Counted from the stretch's first letter, positions 1-12,902 are shown. The stretch: 64,000 bases of DNA from Euborellia annulipes (GCA_023213315.1 JAKCPI010005010.1:62001-126000); one strand, 5' to 3'. Notes: generated from the letters alone by a model not told the origin. A program made the numbers and translations.

Positions 1-317
1 GATATTTCACCACCTAATTTTATAACCTCCTCCGCTTGCATATTCATTTCTAGATAATATTTTATTGCATGTTTCCTAGCAAATGTAAAAGGGGACGTCT
101 TAATATTAATTAAGCACGTATCCTATCGATCAGAAGTTCTCAAACTTATGAGGCTGTTCAAAAGGATATTAATTTATTCGTAAATTAGATTTAAACTCTC
201 GACCGTAGGCTCTAGCTGAAACATGGTATTAAATGACACACTAGGTGAGATATTTCAAAAAATACACTTTATATGTAACAGTTATTTTGAAATTACTGTC
301 ATCTGAAGTAATTTTGT

Positions 318-485
318 GAAGTCATGCTGAAAATCGGGATAGATGGCCCACGAAAAACAAGACGAGTGAAATCCCTCCAGAAGTCATCGATACTCTTATC
401 TAATGTAAATAATAAATAAATTTGTAAAAGTCAAATGGCCTCTGTAGCCTAAAGACTTAAAAAAAAAAAAAAAAAAAAAAAAAAA
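318..485 (+). repeat. SINE-C copy (5S-derived), poly-A end
   Basis: It contains GGCCCACGAAAAACAAG, AGTCATCGATAC and the shared tail CAAATGGCCTCTGTAGCC, then about 26 A. It is the same family as the minus copy at 3478-3690, which keeps the 5S-like head. Confidence 0.6.
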
Positions 486-1837
486 CAGACACCAGGATCG
501 TTGCAGTCATTTGTTTTTCTTCTTTAAAGATGTGTTTCTACAACCTCGGATAGGCAAAAAATTAGGCAATTATAAATAATTGTTTTTTTTCCCCCGAGAA
601 AACGATTCAAGTAACGAAAAAAATTCAAAAGATTTCTTCTTTTACAAAAATACTTGCAAATAGTTTAAATGATTTTTATTTTTAGAAAAAGCAGTGGCGT
701 GTCATATTTTCTGTTCAGATTATTTAGAGTCATCAATGGAGACGCCACTGGTTATATATAAAAATTGTTTTTCTTCTTTAAAGATGTGTTTCTACAAGCA
801 ATTTACGTCAACCAAGATTCATAACAAAATTTAATTCAGATTCTGACGTTTTTATAAAAATCTCCCTGTGAAACTATGGCTGTTTATTTATACAACTGGA
901 AAAGGAGCAGAAGAAGGCAAAAATATATAAAGCCACAAATTAACCAGACATTTCGCGAAAATTGTATTATTTCATCATCAGTCCTTCAAAATTGTTTATG
1001 GTCCTGGAGTTGGTCATATGGACACAATACACAATACACCTATCAGATATTAGTCGTCTGAAAAATTTCGGCACATGATTAAGTAAAAGTCAAAATCAGT
1101 TGGTGGATCCGATCCAGCTTCGACCCTAGTTATTTTTTTAGATGAAAGATGCAAAAATCTTTTCATATGATGTTTTATTTTTCTATTAGATCTTCATGAT
1201 TTCATGACGATTTTTATTGATGGACGACGCTAAAATGCAAGCAAGGCGTCTTTTTATGCAAACAACTTTTTGGCGACCCTTCAATGATGTAAAACTAAAA
1301 TAATCACATTGCCGAAATAAATATTATTATTTATTTATCTTCTACCATATCCTGGTTACTTGCGTAAACTTTATACATTTAGATTTATTTTCACATAACC
1401 AACAATATATTAACCTCATTAAACTGATAGAACCAATAAAGACATATAATCTTCATGGGAATTTGCCCCTTTTGCTGTTGCCATTCCAAAACCATAACAA
1501 TATTGTTATTTTTTATTAAATAAATGAACTTTATAAAAAAAAAAACATTTTCTTATTTCTACCCATATAGCGTAGTCGTGGTATAAAAATAATAAAATTA
1601 AAGTTTTAGGATAGATTTAATAAAAAAAGGTTAGAGTCGGACATTTTTTCCGCAGCACAGGGATGATATGATTTTTTTTTTTGTACAACCATTGCAGCGG
1701 TAGATCGTTGTAATCACAAGGATAATAGGGTGTTTCAAAAAAAAAAAGAAGGAAAAAAATTGTAAAAAATCCATCAAAATAATTAGACTAAGAATAAGTT
1801 CCTAAGCAGCAGAAGAAAAGACTGCAGCTAGTTTTCA

Positions 1838-2520
1838 TTGATTTCCCATCATGTTGACGTTTCGATCCCGGTTGACGGGGGGAATAACTTGAAAAATTTA
1901 GTTACATTTATTTATTTAACTTCATTTAACTTCATCCTCAAAACTATTGTGAACCCAACAAGGGATGAAGAAATTAATTTTGGGAAAACATTATCAATTA
2001 TAAATTATAACTTAGAGTACAATTATATTTTACAAGGTATTTTACAAGGCTCTAACAAGAGTTTTTTAAGAAGATTGTATAGTTACCAGATGATTGTTAT
2101 AAATGCCCTGTATATTATATAACTCAATCATATATTTTCTGCAGAACTCATAGCAAGATATTTATTAACTATAAACAGATTATAAAATACTGTACAATTG
2201 AAAAAAAAAAAAAAACAGTCAAGAGAGACGATAGTCACTTCACAAGACACAAACCAGGAGTGAGAGTCTCACATAACACTCATCTGGTAACTATACAATT
2301 TTCTTAAAAACTCTTGTATTTAATTGTTAGGGACTTGTAAAATATAATTGTACTCTAAAAAAAATCTAAAATTAAAATTAAATAAAAAATTTATTCTTCT
2401 TTAGCCAATAAATAATTTATCTAAAAGATGTGATCGGAGGGATACTGTAATGCAAAGTTAACATATGGAATAACTTGAAAAATTTAGTGAGATACAATTA
2501 TTTATTTTTATTAGGAGAAT
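1838..2520. repeat. Inverted repeat with flanking direct repeats
   Basis: Arms at about 2015-2100 and 2275-2360 are reverse complements. The core AGTTACCAGATGA of the left arm is mirrored in the right. GGAATAACTTGAAAAATTTAG occurs on both sides (about 1880 and 2468). This is probably a foldback or MITE; it is not classified. Confidence 0.5.
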
Positions 2521-3477
2521 TTTTAATTATAGACCACATTTTTGTGTTAAATATTAATTAAAAATATATAAATTTTGCAGCAAACTCTACTAGTTGACTC
2601 TAACTGTTAAAGAAAACAACTCTAAACCTTAGAAATGGTAGGAATTTCAAAATAATGTTTCATGTGATCCAGGCAGATATTTAATCAATTGGTATCCAAT
2701 TAATTCAAAGATTAGACCTGCTAGTAGTGCGATCAGTCACACCAGATTTTTTACTTTCCTTTTCCATAGCCCTAAGCATTTTACATTTTGTTTCTTTCTT
2801 TCTTTTACTCTTAAAATGACAAGCCCAAGTATTTTTTGTTTAATATTACGCTTTGTCCCCTTAAGGAATTCTTTTTCACACTTTCATTCCATTTACTCTT
2901 CTGTCTCTATTTGTTTTGATCTTCATTTGTCTTTCAAAAGAATATCGCAAAAAAAGCTTTGTTGCTTAGTTTCATCCATCATCCGGTCATCTTTGTTAGA
3001 GTTAAATTAGTCAACGAACAAGAGAAGATAAAAAGAATCATCATTCAATTCAAGATAATTAAACATACAAAAGTTGTTAATGACATGAAAAATCTCGATG
3101 AAAGTAGGGATGGAAAAGTCGACTCTGACTTTAGTCAAGAATCGATCTTTTAGTGAAAATAATCGACTTTTGAGTTGAAACTCGATTAGAATCGATTATC
3201 ATTGGACGATTTTTTTCTTACAATCCTTAGTATCCGATAGTAATATAGTTTGTGACGTTTTGATTGATTGACTTTCATCTTTCTTTTAAAACCTGCACAT
3301 AACACACCAATCAACACGTTTCCCAAGATCGGTTAGTGAACATATGTGGCATTCTTAATTCCTCAATTTTGATGCTCAATTTTCATATTTTATTTTAATG
3401 TTCGGTGCCATATCACGTGCAATTTCTAGATGGAATATTATTTTATAAAAATACTGAAAACAATATTTGTGCGTGTT

Positions 3478-3690
3478 GTATTTTTTTTTTTTTATTAAAG
3501 TCATTTCGGCTGCAGAGGCCATTCGATTTTTATAAATTTATTGATTATTTATTTAAATTCATGTATCGATGGCTTCCGGCAGGCGTTCAATGGTCTTGTT
3601 TTTCGGGGGCCACCTATCCTGATTTTCAGGACCACTTGGCGTTGCTTAACAATGTTGATCTTGTTGTTCCTTCTTCTTGCCAAGCGCGTG
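3478..3690 (-). repeat. SINE-C copy (5S rRNA-derived), best-preserved head
   Basis: On the minus strand it starts near GTTAAGCAACGCCAAGTGG and continues GATAGGTGGCCCCCG. This tracks the 3' half of 5S rRNA (GTTAAGCAACG...GGATGGGTGACCGCC), the internal-promoter end used by SINE3-type elements. It ends with AATGGCCTCTGCAGCCGAAA and a poly-A (poly-T at 3481-3493). Confidence 0.65.
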
Positions 3691-3744
3691 TTGAATTTAA
3701 TAAAATGTTTAAATGAGAACTTAATAAATCTTATATTATAAATA

Positions 3745-3955
3745 AATTGGGTATAGGAGACTTTGCAGCCAAGGAATTAAATAAAAAACTTTTATTTAAT
3801 TGTTAATCGTCGACGTTTCGGTCGCAAATCACGACCTTCTTCAAGACGATTAATTGGAAGGAAGGTCGTGATTTGCGACTGAAACGTCGACGATTAACAA
3901 TTAAATAAAAGTTTTTTATTTAATTCATTGGGTGCAAAGTCTCCTATACCCAATT
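3745..3955. repeat. Foldback with hammerhead-like core in both arms
   Basis: This is a near-perfect inverted repeat with arms of about 95 bp and a short centre. Both arms carry GACGTTTCGGTCGCAAATC or its complement, i.e. stem GGTCG..CGACC then GAAACGTCGACG. The CTGATGA box is degenerate (CTTGAAGA). Confidence 0.7.
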
Positions 3956-4689
3956 AAAAGTCACTTCTCATCGCTAATTATAAATAAATAAATATATTAA
4001 TATTTTATCTCCTAAGAACGAGTTAGAGAGCTTTTAAAAAGTCGTCTTTTCGAGCGCCTTTTCCATCCCGAAATGAGAGTAAGTTAGAGTTAAGATGACT
4101 CATCTATGCGGGAAGTTCAGTTTGATTCTTTTTTAGTGGATAAAAAAAATATAAAAGTTTACAGGCCTGTGTTATTTAGATAGGAAGAGGACACAAAGAA
4201 AAGGAGAGATGGGTATGCAAAGAATCATTCGCTTATTTAAAATCTCCGATCTAGTGAGTAAGTAGGCGATGTAGGCGAGCATACTAGCTGATATATATTA
4301 TATAGAGCATTGATTGAGAGATTAAAAAGAAAATTAAATGGATTTGTGTGAAGCAAGGCTTCTCTAATCCAAGCTTTATTGAAATTATGCACCGAGTTTG
4401 AGAGGATAGGAAAAATAATCTCTCTTTTAATAGATATTGTATTTATTTTGTCTAGGATTTTTTCCTATTAAAATGTTTCTTATCAAATTTTAAATAGATT
4501 AAAACAGTGGCGGAGCCAGGGGTCAAAATCCCGCAAAGGAGAGTGAAAAAATTTGTCTTTATGATGATTAGATGTGTGATTTTTTTTGGCTAAATTTAAG
4601 CTGGTAACCAAAAAACACTACGAGATATTATTCAATTGACTGAAACGTATTTCAAAAGTTAGTGTATCATCTTTACAAGTATAATAAAA

Positions 4690-5150
4690 TGCTAGTACTC
4701 TTTAACCAATTTTATTGAAATTTTTCGAGACACTTGCGACATGGTTACTAAAATTTGAGTATTGAGTATTATCTTAACACATATTTTTTGATATTTCACT
4801 TGAAATTCATTGAATTTATTGTGAAAAAATTCTAAATTCCTTGAAGAAGTTAAAATCTCATAATATTTACATAAATTTCTGAGAAAACGATATATTGCTT
4901 TTGATGTTTTATTGCATTTCTTAAAATTGTCATTAAAGAGAGAATTTCCCTATTAGCTTGAATTTTAGTTCTTTTTCTCAATAAATTTAACGAATTTCAA
5001 GTGAAATATAAAGTAATGGGTTAACGAAATAACTCAAAAACGACAAATCTCTTGCCACTCAAATTTTATACTTAGTCATAAGCTTAAGAAACAATTTAAT
5101 TTCGAAGATATTTTGAGGAATTTAAATAAAATCGGCCAAAGTGTAATTAC
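4690..5150. repeat. Large imperfect palindrome
   Basis: TGATATTTCACTTGAAATTC at about 4790 is mirrored by GAATTTCAAGTGAAATAT at about 4993. Outward from this, ACTAAAATTTGAG is mirrored by CTCAAATTTTATAC, and CCAATTTTATTGAAA by TTTAAATAAAATCGG. It is probably a decayed foldback element. The rest of 3956-6040 shows nothing recognisable apart from a CAGTGGCGGAGCC end-like sequence at 4505. Confidence 0.45.
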
Positions 5151-6044
5151 TAGTAATTTGGGATATTTAAAAAATTGATCAACTCCAAGATATCGGATCA
5201 AATTAAAGAATAAAGTAATTAAAAAGTTGTGAAGACTCTAGAAGAGTTTTCTACGCTCAAAGCCCTTTATAAATTTTTATTTTTGGCAAGCAACTCGAGA
5301 CATAAAGAGAAAATGAATGGGCTATAATTGGAACAAGTTGGAGAAGCTTCCTACAAAGAGATGGCATTCTCCGCACTTTATGAGTGGAGAATTTTAAAAT
5401 TTATAAAAATATTGCGGGCACTTTGCATTAATTATGAATGGATGTTGATATAAAAATTTCTTTTAGATTTTTTATAAATTTTACTTTATTTTAGAAAATT
5501 ATTAATTCGGAATAATTAATAAGCCATCCGACATGCGAATCGATCATTTATTTGGCTTCGTTAGCTAACACGTAGTTTTTTTTTTTTAATAGAAATTATC
5601 GGGGAAGAGGTGAAAAAGAAAAGGAGAACTATCGAGAGAAATGTTACAAATTTTATTACAAAAAAAAAGAATTATTAGGGTATAATACTCGAAGAGTGTT
5701 AAAATTTTGAAATATTTATTTCATTTTACTCTCCATTAATCGGCAAGATCAATCCTTGTTCACATGGTAATCTTTGTGTCAACTATATAAGTCCTAAATA
5801 CACAAGCCTTTGTTAATATTATTAGGTTGTGGAATTAATTTGCGAAATCAATATGCAAGTACTTTAGCCAACTATTAATATTTACTGAATGATTTGACAG
5901 TTTATATTAATGAAATAAAATGGCTAATTCTATTAAATGTTAAGCTTACAATTAATAAACATTAGTAAGCCTTTTACAAGAGATTGGGATTTACATGTTG
6001 ATCCTAAGTACATTTGTTTCACAATTTGTTTCACAATTCAAAAT

Positions 6045-6546
6045 GAATTTGTTTATATTTACCCTTTTTTTAATGACACCTGTATGATTTTGTTTTGATT
6101 TTTTATCAAAATTAACGAATATTTTCTATTTCTTCTGTGATTATTTCAAAAACTATTCAGTTTTCGGAAAAATGTCAAAGAATAAAAACTTTTTAAAATA
6201 GAGTATTTTATCATAATATAACAAAAGAAATTGAAAATTTCAAAATTTTTGAAAAAACTTTTTAAGTAAAGTACTACTTCCAAGTGACGTATTTACTCCA
6301 AAAGTTGATAGAAATCTACAATTTTAGTGTAAGGAGCATATACCAAATTTCATCGATCTAGCTGCTTTGGTTTTTAAGCAATCGTGTTCACACACACACA
6401 CACACACCCACACCCACACACAGACATAATGCCAAAAATGGTTTTTTTGGACTCAGGGAGGTCTAAAACGTGGAGAAACATCAAAATCTCGAAGTCGAAT
6501 TTTTTTACGATTACATAACTTTCTCTATACGAGAAAGTAAAAAATG
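6045..6546 (+). repeat. R1-related element, diverged subfamily with (CA)n
   Basis: It has the R1 tail order: (CA)n at 6389-6421, ACAGACATAATG, GGTTTTTTTGGACTCAGGGA, CATCAAAATCTCG and the end GAGAAAGTAAAAA. The body upstream differs from R1 but is shared with 19040-19370. The minus-strand ORF over it is not coding. Confidence 0.6.
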
Positions 6547-7564
6547 TAAGTCTTTTAGGGAGCCAAAATTGAAGAATTTTTGACTCGACCGTATTCAACA
6601 ATTCGAAAATTTTATTATAAAGACCAAAGCAAATTTCATACACAGTCTATGGTTATAATTAAAGGAAGGAAGCGAAGGCTCTATTTCATTTTGATAAATA
6701 GCCTTAATTCATTTATTAATATTATTATTAATATGAGGTATCCTTTGAAAAGGCAGAGCCCTAATTGAAGGGCTTTAATTAACTTAAAAGGTAAATAAGT
6801 TTAAATTTAAATAAAAGAGAGTGTTTTCCAAGAAATGAGAGCCAGAGAGAGATTAATTTTGCAGAAACCTCTGCTATGTGAATTTTTTATCTCTGGGCAC
6901 TCGCTCAGTCCTCGTAGCGGGTGGCAACTCATTTATCTCTAATCCCTCGAAGGACGCTAGATAGGGCTATATTTATTCTATAATAGGACAACTCTCGGCC
7001 TGGATCCCAATTTGCATTCTAAAAGTTTACCTCTGAGGGAATATTTGATGAAATTATTTAATAAATTTACGTTTGTGGAATAAATCTAGTAAATAATAAG
7101 GGCAAATTAGAAAATCAAGATGGGACTCAAATAAAACCTTTTCAAGCGCTTATTATTTTTAAGGTGCGCGTCTCGAAAAGCCGTTAGAACACGATTGACT
7201 ACCGAGTTACTCGAGGCGGCAAAAGATGGCGCTAGTTTTCCCCCTAGGACTACAAGGGATTTATTCCATTTCATTTTAAAGATTCCAGCTAATTAATTAA
7301 GGGTAGAAAATTAATTATTTTTTAACACAATGATTACTAATTTAATTATCTATAAGATATTTTTTTTTTTTTTTTATTTATTTGCCCCTTCCAGCCGTAG
7401 GCCATTGGGTAAAAGTATACAATTACATAATACTTAAAAAATCTATAAGATATAGAGCGGATTTTTAAAAAAATATCTTTTATTTAATGCGATTAATCTA
7501 AAAAAAATTATTTTTCGAAAATCAAAAAAAGGGCTTCTATAAGTTGTAGATATTTTAAATAGCT

Positions 7565-7748
7565 TTTTTTTTTTTTTTTTTTTTTAAGGTCTTTTCGGCA
7601 TCTAAGGCCATTTAGACCCCATCCCTATTTATTTCAAATGATTTGTAGTCAATCAAATGAAATAAATTTTTCTCGCTTGGGATGGGAAGCGAACCCGGGA
7701 CCCGGTGCGAGAAGCTAAATGTCTTCCCACTGAGCCACGGCTCCCGGG
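7565..7748 (-). repeat. SINE-B copy (tRNA-derived)
   Basis: On the minus strand the head GAGCCGTGGCTCAGTGGGAAG (A box) and CCCGGGTTCGCTTCCCATCC (B box) is tRNA-like. The body has AAATAAATAGGGATGGGG and the tail AAATGGCCTTAGATGCCG AAAAGACCTT, followed by poly-A (poly-T at 7566-7585). Confidence 0.75.
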
Positions 7749-7885
7749 CTTTTAAATAGCTTTAATTAAAAAAAAAAAAAAAAAAAAAATTTGACGTCGA
7801 TAGCTTCAAAATTGTGGCCGCTGGAATCTCCCAAAATTAGCACCCCGAGACGCGCACAAATGAATAAAGAATTCAAATTCTAAAA

Positions 7886-8100
7886 ATCTGGTGTGAGTGG
7901 TCGCACAGCACACAACTTTACCTTTGGTATGAGAAAGTTGTGTTCTGTGCTTGTCACACCAGATTTTTTTGTATCGAGATATATTTAGTTTCCACCGATA
8001 TATTAAAAGTCAACATGTAAAATTTATAAACATGGAAAAATAATTTTTGAATTTTAATCACAATCATTAGAGCGAATTTTGAGAAAATATGAAATAGGCT
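7886..8100 (+). repeat. R1 copy, head half, cut off by a SINE
   Basis: The 90-bp head hairpin starts AAATCTGGTGTGAGTGG and closes TTGTCACACCAGATTTTT. The body follows to TTTTGAGAAAATATGAAATA. SINE-A begins at 8101, so the distal half is missing or displaced. Confidence 0.7.
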
Positions 8101-8350
8101 CTCGGGCTTGGTGTAGTTGGTAGCGCGCCTATCTTGTATACCAAGGGTCGAGGTTGATCCCAGGAATTTATTTTTTTTATCCATTTGGATACCAAATGGC
8201 TTAAATAAGAATGCCTGGACCCCAATTGATAGATTAATTAATAACGGTTATCGTCTAAAGTCTTAAATGGCCTAAGTTGCCGAAAAGATTGTGTGAATGT
8301 GTGTGTGACTGTGAGTATGAATGGGAAAAAAAGTGAGTATTAAGAAAAAA
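8101..8350 (+). repeat. SINE-A copy (tRNA-derived)
   Basis: The head GGGCTTGGTGTAGTTGGTAG (A box) is followed by a weakened B box. The body contains the internal palindrome ATTTGGATACCAAAT, GGTTATCGT and the tail AAATGGCCTAAGTTGCCG, followed by a GTGTGTG-rich end and GAATGGGAAAAAAAG. Confidence 0.75.
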
Positions 8351-8544
8351 ATATATATTAATATACGGCAACCGAGAAGAGCCAGCGTGTGGAACGTCCC
8401 ACGGTAGCCATTGGTAGGCCTATAATGTATTGTAAAAATCTATATATAATTCTAATAACGTTATATATTTATTTAATTTATATAATATCGTTATACACCT
8501 CAATAGCCAAAAAAGGTGTAAAAAAAAATAAAAATAATTTTTTT

Positions 8545-8690
8545 TTTTTCAAAATCTTGAATTCTAAGTTCGACGGAAACTAAATATGAAGACACAAAAA
8601 ATCTGGTGTGACAAGCACAGTATATAACTTTCACCTACCAAAAGTAAGAGAAAGTTGTGTTGTGCGACCATTCACACCAGATTTTTAATA
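8545..8690 (-). repeat. R1 head fragment
   Basis: The hairpin AAAAAATCTGGTGTGACAAG to ATTCACACCAGATTTTT is in reverse orientation. It is preceded by the adjoining body piece GACGGAAACTAAATATG. Confidence 0.65.
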
Positions 8691-9639
8691 ATGCGAGATA
8701 GAGCCCGATGATTTTCAGAAGGGAAATTCTCGATTTTCGGATTTTTGCATTTTTTGATCCTCCGTATTTTTTCTAGCCTCTCCATAACACTTTATCTATA
8801 AAATATGTATAACAATTTTAGTAGTGTATGTTAGACATGAGCCCAAAAGCTTGCCTAATTGGTATTCATCATCAGCTGTTGCTAACATTAATACTCTAAA
8901 CATGTGTTAAGGGAATTCGCCAACAGTTGTGATTTCAAAAAAAAAAGTCATTTAAACTCTCAAAAGAACACAAAAAATTATTTTATGATGAAATCCAATG
9001 GAATTTTTAATTAAATAGCAAAATAATTGTTCATTCATATTAAAAAGAAAGATCTTTAATCTCAATACGTTTATTTATTTATTTATTCAATATTCACAAT
9101 GTCATTACGCGCGGCCTTGTTCCTTTTTTTTCTACATCACGGAAGCCTTATTAACAAATATTTTTCTTTTAAAAGATAACAACAAACTAGTTTAGGTAGT
9201 TTGTTAAGGGGGGGACGAAATTAATTTAATTTTTAAACACTCGTTAAGGATGAACTTGAAAGAATTAATCGATTGTTGGGAAAAACGAAATTTAATCAGT
9301 TTAACTCAAAATACTGTCCGTTGGAGCAGAGTTAGAGAGTTCTCATTTCATGTTTTAAGGGTCAGTGATTCACTATCTCTCGAGGGTGAACTTGCCTCCA
9401 ACTTGCACAGCAGATCTTGGTTGGGACTTTCCTTTATCATGTGCCTCAATCACTCACAAGGGGAGTGCATAGGCCTTCAAGTCACCAGATTTGAACGAAA
9501 AATTTTGTATGTGTAGTACTTAAAGAAAACAAATTCTGTTAAAGCGAGGAACGCACTTCTCAACTGTTCGTCTAAAAAGAAAATGTTAAAGATTTTGCCA
9601 GCATGGCTTAAGCGGATGCTAACAATAACAATTCAAAAA

Positions 9640-9715
9640 GCCATTGTGGCTAGATTAGTAGCGTTCATTCTTTGTAAACATGAAATTCCGAGTTCAAATC
9701 TCGCCCTGTGGAACT
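9640..9715 (+). repeat. tRNA-like sequence, probably a SINE head or tRNA pseudogene
   Basis: It has the A-box-like TGGCTAGATTAGTAG, the T arm CGAGTTCAAATCTCG and a short poly-T/A end. The anticodon arm does not fold properly, so a working tRNA gene is unlikely. Confidence 0.35.
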
Positions 9716-10095
9716 ATTTTTTTTTTGTGTAATTTATGTTTTTGGGATTTCTATTTTTTAATATTAATAAATAAATAAAACTTTCTTCATTAATTATTGG
9801 CTTTTAATTCTTTAACACGATGTTCCATATATTTAAAGAAAATTAAAATGCTTTCAGTCAAAAATATGATATAAGGAAATTCCATTTAATGGGATTAATA
9901 CGAGTTGGTTAAATATATTACTATTAAAATTCAAAGAGGACACTTAAATTATATGGAAAGAAAGATGAGGGATTGTCGCAAGTGGCGGGTTCGGGTCAGG
10001 TATGTCCGTGATGCTATCATAAGGGAAAACCAAAAATTAAAGAGTGTTGAAGGCGGGTGGCGCGACTAGTAGGATAATCAAAAAATAAATTAGAT

Positions 10096-10362
10096 TTTGA
10101 TAAGGGAGCTTCAGCCAAATAAAAAGCCTTTATATGCTTTTCGACTCCGAAGATTGAGAATATTTCCTCTCCTGAACGCTTCGAGGCGTATTCATTATAT
10201 GAAATTTATATTTACATATGCTGTATAATAATAACTACCTTTATGCTAATTTCCGATTCGGACTGATGATGAGACATTAAATATATCTCGAAACGTCTTC
10301 GGAGTCGAGAAGCATACAAAGGCTTTTTATTTGGCTGAACCTGCCACTATCAAAATCTAATA
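10096..10362. repeat. Foldback with the most canonical hammerhead-like core
   Basis: Arms at about 10096-10152 and 10303-10362 (CAAATAAAAAGCC / GGCTTTTTATTTG) are reverse complements. Before the right arm lies GGACTGATGATGAGA at about 10260-10274, then a loop, then TCTCGAAACGTC. Bases before CTGATGA (CGATTCGGA) can pair with those after GTC (TTCGGAGTCG), as in a type I hammerhead stem I. Confidence 0.65.
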
Positions 10363-11261
10363 CATTCACAGCCACCAAATCTCATTTATTTAAAAAATAA
10401 ATTATATTTTCACCAAATGGTTTTTCAATTCATATGATTAATAATTCCACTCGTTAATGAAATTTCAAATTATTATTGATTGAATATAGGTGTTTTACGA
10501 AAAAGTCTTCTTTTATAAGATGCTAGACAGCAAAAAAAACGATTAACCCCCCCCCCTCCCCTTCCCCCGAGATAAAGTTCCTTCTAATGGCATTTTCTTC
10601 TTGGAGAAAAAAAAATTGTATATATTATCCCCCTTTAGGTAATTTAGTAATTTCTTTTTCTTCTTTGCTTCTAATCCCATTTAAACTGGAACGGGATTTT
10701 TTTTCTTGTGGGATTTATAGATAATCTCAGTAAAATTAAAAATAAGTTAATTTCAAAAAAGCCTGCCCTTTAACTTTCTATTTGCATATTAATAATAACC
10801 TTATGACAGCGATTCTCAATTGCGAAATAACAAAAAGCGGAGGTTTAAAGTTTTCAAAAATAAATAAACTATTTTACAGATACAGTTCGTCCCCTCTGGA
10901 GCATTTTTCTTTTCTTTTCACTTATAAGACATATGACTCAGACCTACCTGTGTCTGTCCCTCGTAGCCATTAAAGAAAACTTTCATCGTTTGGAACGGTA
11001 TTTTTTTTTTTTTTTTTTTTTGGTTGGAGTCCACATTTATGGGTTTCACCTCATTTTCTCTAGATTAATTAAAGAGAATAATAGCACTAGTGTAAAGGGC
11101 ATTAAAACACTAATCCTATTTAAAATTTAAACTAATCTGCTGGCTTATCGGGCGTACAAAGATTTAGTGCGAATATCTAAACGAGAGAACCATCATTTAG
11201 CGTGAATTCAATGACCACTTTGGGGGAATTTAGAATCCATCCTCCATTATTTTTCTTCCTC

Positions 11262-11495
11262 TAGGGGGGGTCTATTTTCTTGGCTTATTCCCGCGATGCG
11301 GGGTCGGCGGACCTCACTTTTCCCTCCAACCCTATCATGCGTTTTTGCGACCGGAAGGGAAATAGGACAGGCCGGCCCGTCGCACGGTCTGACGTCTGTT
11401 GAAAAGAGGAAGGAAGAGACAGACATACAAAGAACTGAAGGACTGCCTGTCCCAGCTCGGGCAGCTCGTGGTCGCCATCCCCGCACCTGAGCAAA
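11262..11495 (+). repeat. GC-rich dispersed repeat, copy 1
   Basis: It shares GATGCGGGGTCGGCGGA, CGGCCCGTCGCACGGTCTGA, GACAGACAT and TCCCAGCTCGGGCAGCTCGTGG with 28252-28455. Open frames run on both strands, but they are not conserved between copies and I do not call a protein. Class unknown. Confidence 0.6.
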
Positions 11496-11739
11496 TTCTT
11501 TTGGATATAATAATTTGTTTATATCCTGGAGAACTAGCAGAAATTTTATAACCAAATTTTTTATGTTCAAAGAGGACTTAAAAGAAATTATTTTTGTTTG
11601 GAAATTACCGGTACTTTTTGAGTTATTAATTGTTGAGGTTAAGATTTCTCCATGACGAAATATTATAATATAATAATGGAGAATAGACATTTTTATTTCA
11701 ATTTTCGAATTGCCGAGAGGGCTGGCATCGGAGAAGAGC

Positions 11740-11921
11740 AACAGTCACCAGTCACTACAATCGTTGCGATTAAGCGGTCAAAGCACGAATAGGTGTCTCC
11801 GAGAAATAAGCGTGTGGAAGGTTCTCCAGTAGCCATCGATACTATGTACAGTATTTAAAAATTTAAATTCAAACCCCTAAATGGCCTCAGTAGCTGAAAA
11901 GGAATTAAAAAAAAAACTTTT
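11740..11921 (+). repeat. SINE-C copy
   Basis: Degenerate 5S-like head (GATTAAGCGGTC... TAGGTGTCTCCGAG), then AGTAGCCATCGATAC and the tail AAATGGCCTCAGTAGCTGAA, followed by poly-A. Confidence 0.6.
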
Positions 11922-12717
11922 GAACTATGTCAAGTTTGAATAAATAAAAACAAACAAATAGAAAAAGCCACAACGTGACATTTGATAGACATGTTACAAA
12001 CCAACTGAAAAGGTTCAAAAGTCTTTTTTGTTTTATTCTATAAATCAGATTCACTTATAAATTGGCAACTCAAAACAATCTTTTTTTTTAAGAACAAGAA
12101 AGATTTTCTTTCGACGACTATATCGACTTTTCGAGAACAGAACAAAGGCACATATTCAGAAACACCCTAAAGAAAATGAGAATATATTCCTTAAATAGCT
12201 AATTGAAAAGTGTCCTTGTCTAGAAAGTCAAGAAAAGTTTTAATTCAAAGATATCCAATTCATTATAGAGAAGAATTCTTTATAGAAATGAAAAATATTA
12301 TTTCAGCAAATATATCCAAATGAAAACTGAGGATATTCTTTACACCTGAAAGGCATGTTGAAGATAAAACATTTGTAGGTATTGTTAAACGTTTCTTATA
12401 AGATGAATAAATTACTTTTAAAATGAGATTTAAAAAAGAGAGAAAAATCTAAGTATTCTCTAGAGTAGGCCTATATATTAATACTTTATCTATTAAGAAA
12501 CGTTTCTAAAAATGTTTTATCTTCCACATATTTTACTTATTTAAAAAAGAATAATGTTATTGTTATCTTAGGAGTTTGTTAGTTTTTTGCTCTGGTTAAT
12601 ATAACGTTCTATTAATAAAGAATATCCATTTAGATTGCCTAAAATAGCAAATCCCTATCGTTAAGGGTCAGAGTTCCGTCTGGAGGAGTCATATTTATTG
12701 TAAAAAAAAATAAAATA

Positions 12718-12902
12718 AAATAATTTTTCGACAACTAAGACTTTAACGATAACCGTTATTAATTAATATATCTATTGGGGTCCAGGCATTCTTATTTAAG
12801 CCAATTGGTATCCAAATGGCCATCGGACTGCCTGGAATCCGAACCCGTGACCCTTGGTATACAAGGACATCACGCTAACACCTACACAAAGCCCGCGGGC
12901 TT
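12718..12902 (-). repeat. SINE-A copy
   Basis: Reverse orientation: GATAACCGTTATTAATTAAT, GGGGTCCAGGCATTCTTATT, and the head end CCTTGGTATACAAGG...AAGCCCGCGGGC. The 3' GTGTG tail is lost. Confidence 0.7.

Noticed and set aside
9250..9516. 88-codon plus-strand frame
   Set aside because: No recognisable domain, no splice or start context, and no repeat partner; not called as a gene.
11247..11741. 164-codon minus-strand frame
   Set aside because: It crosses the boundary of a dispersed GC-rich repeat. The frame is not kept in the second copy at 28252.
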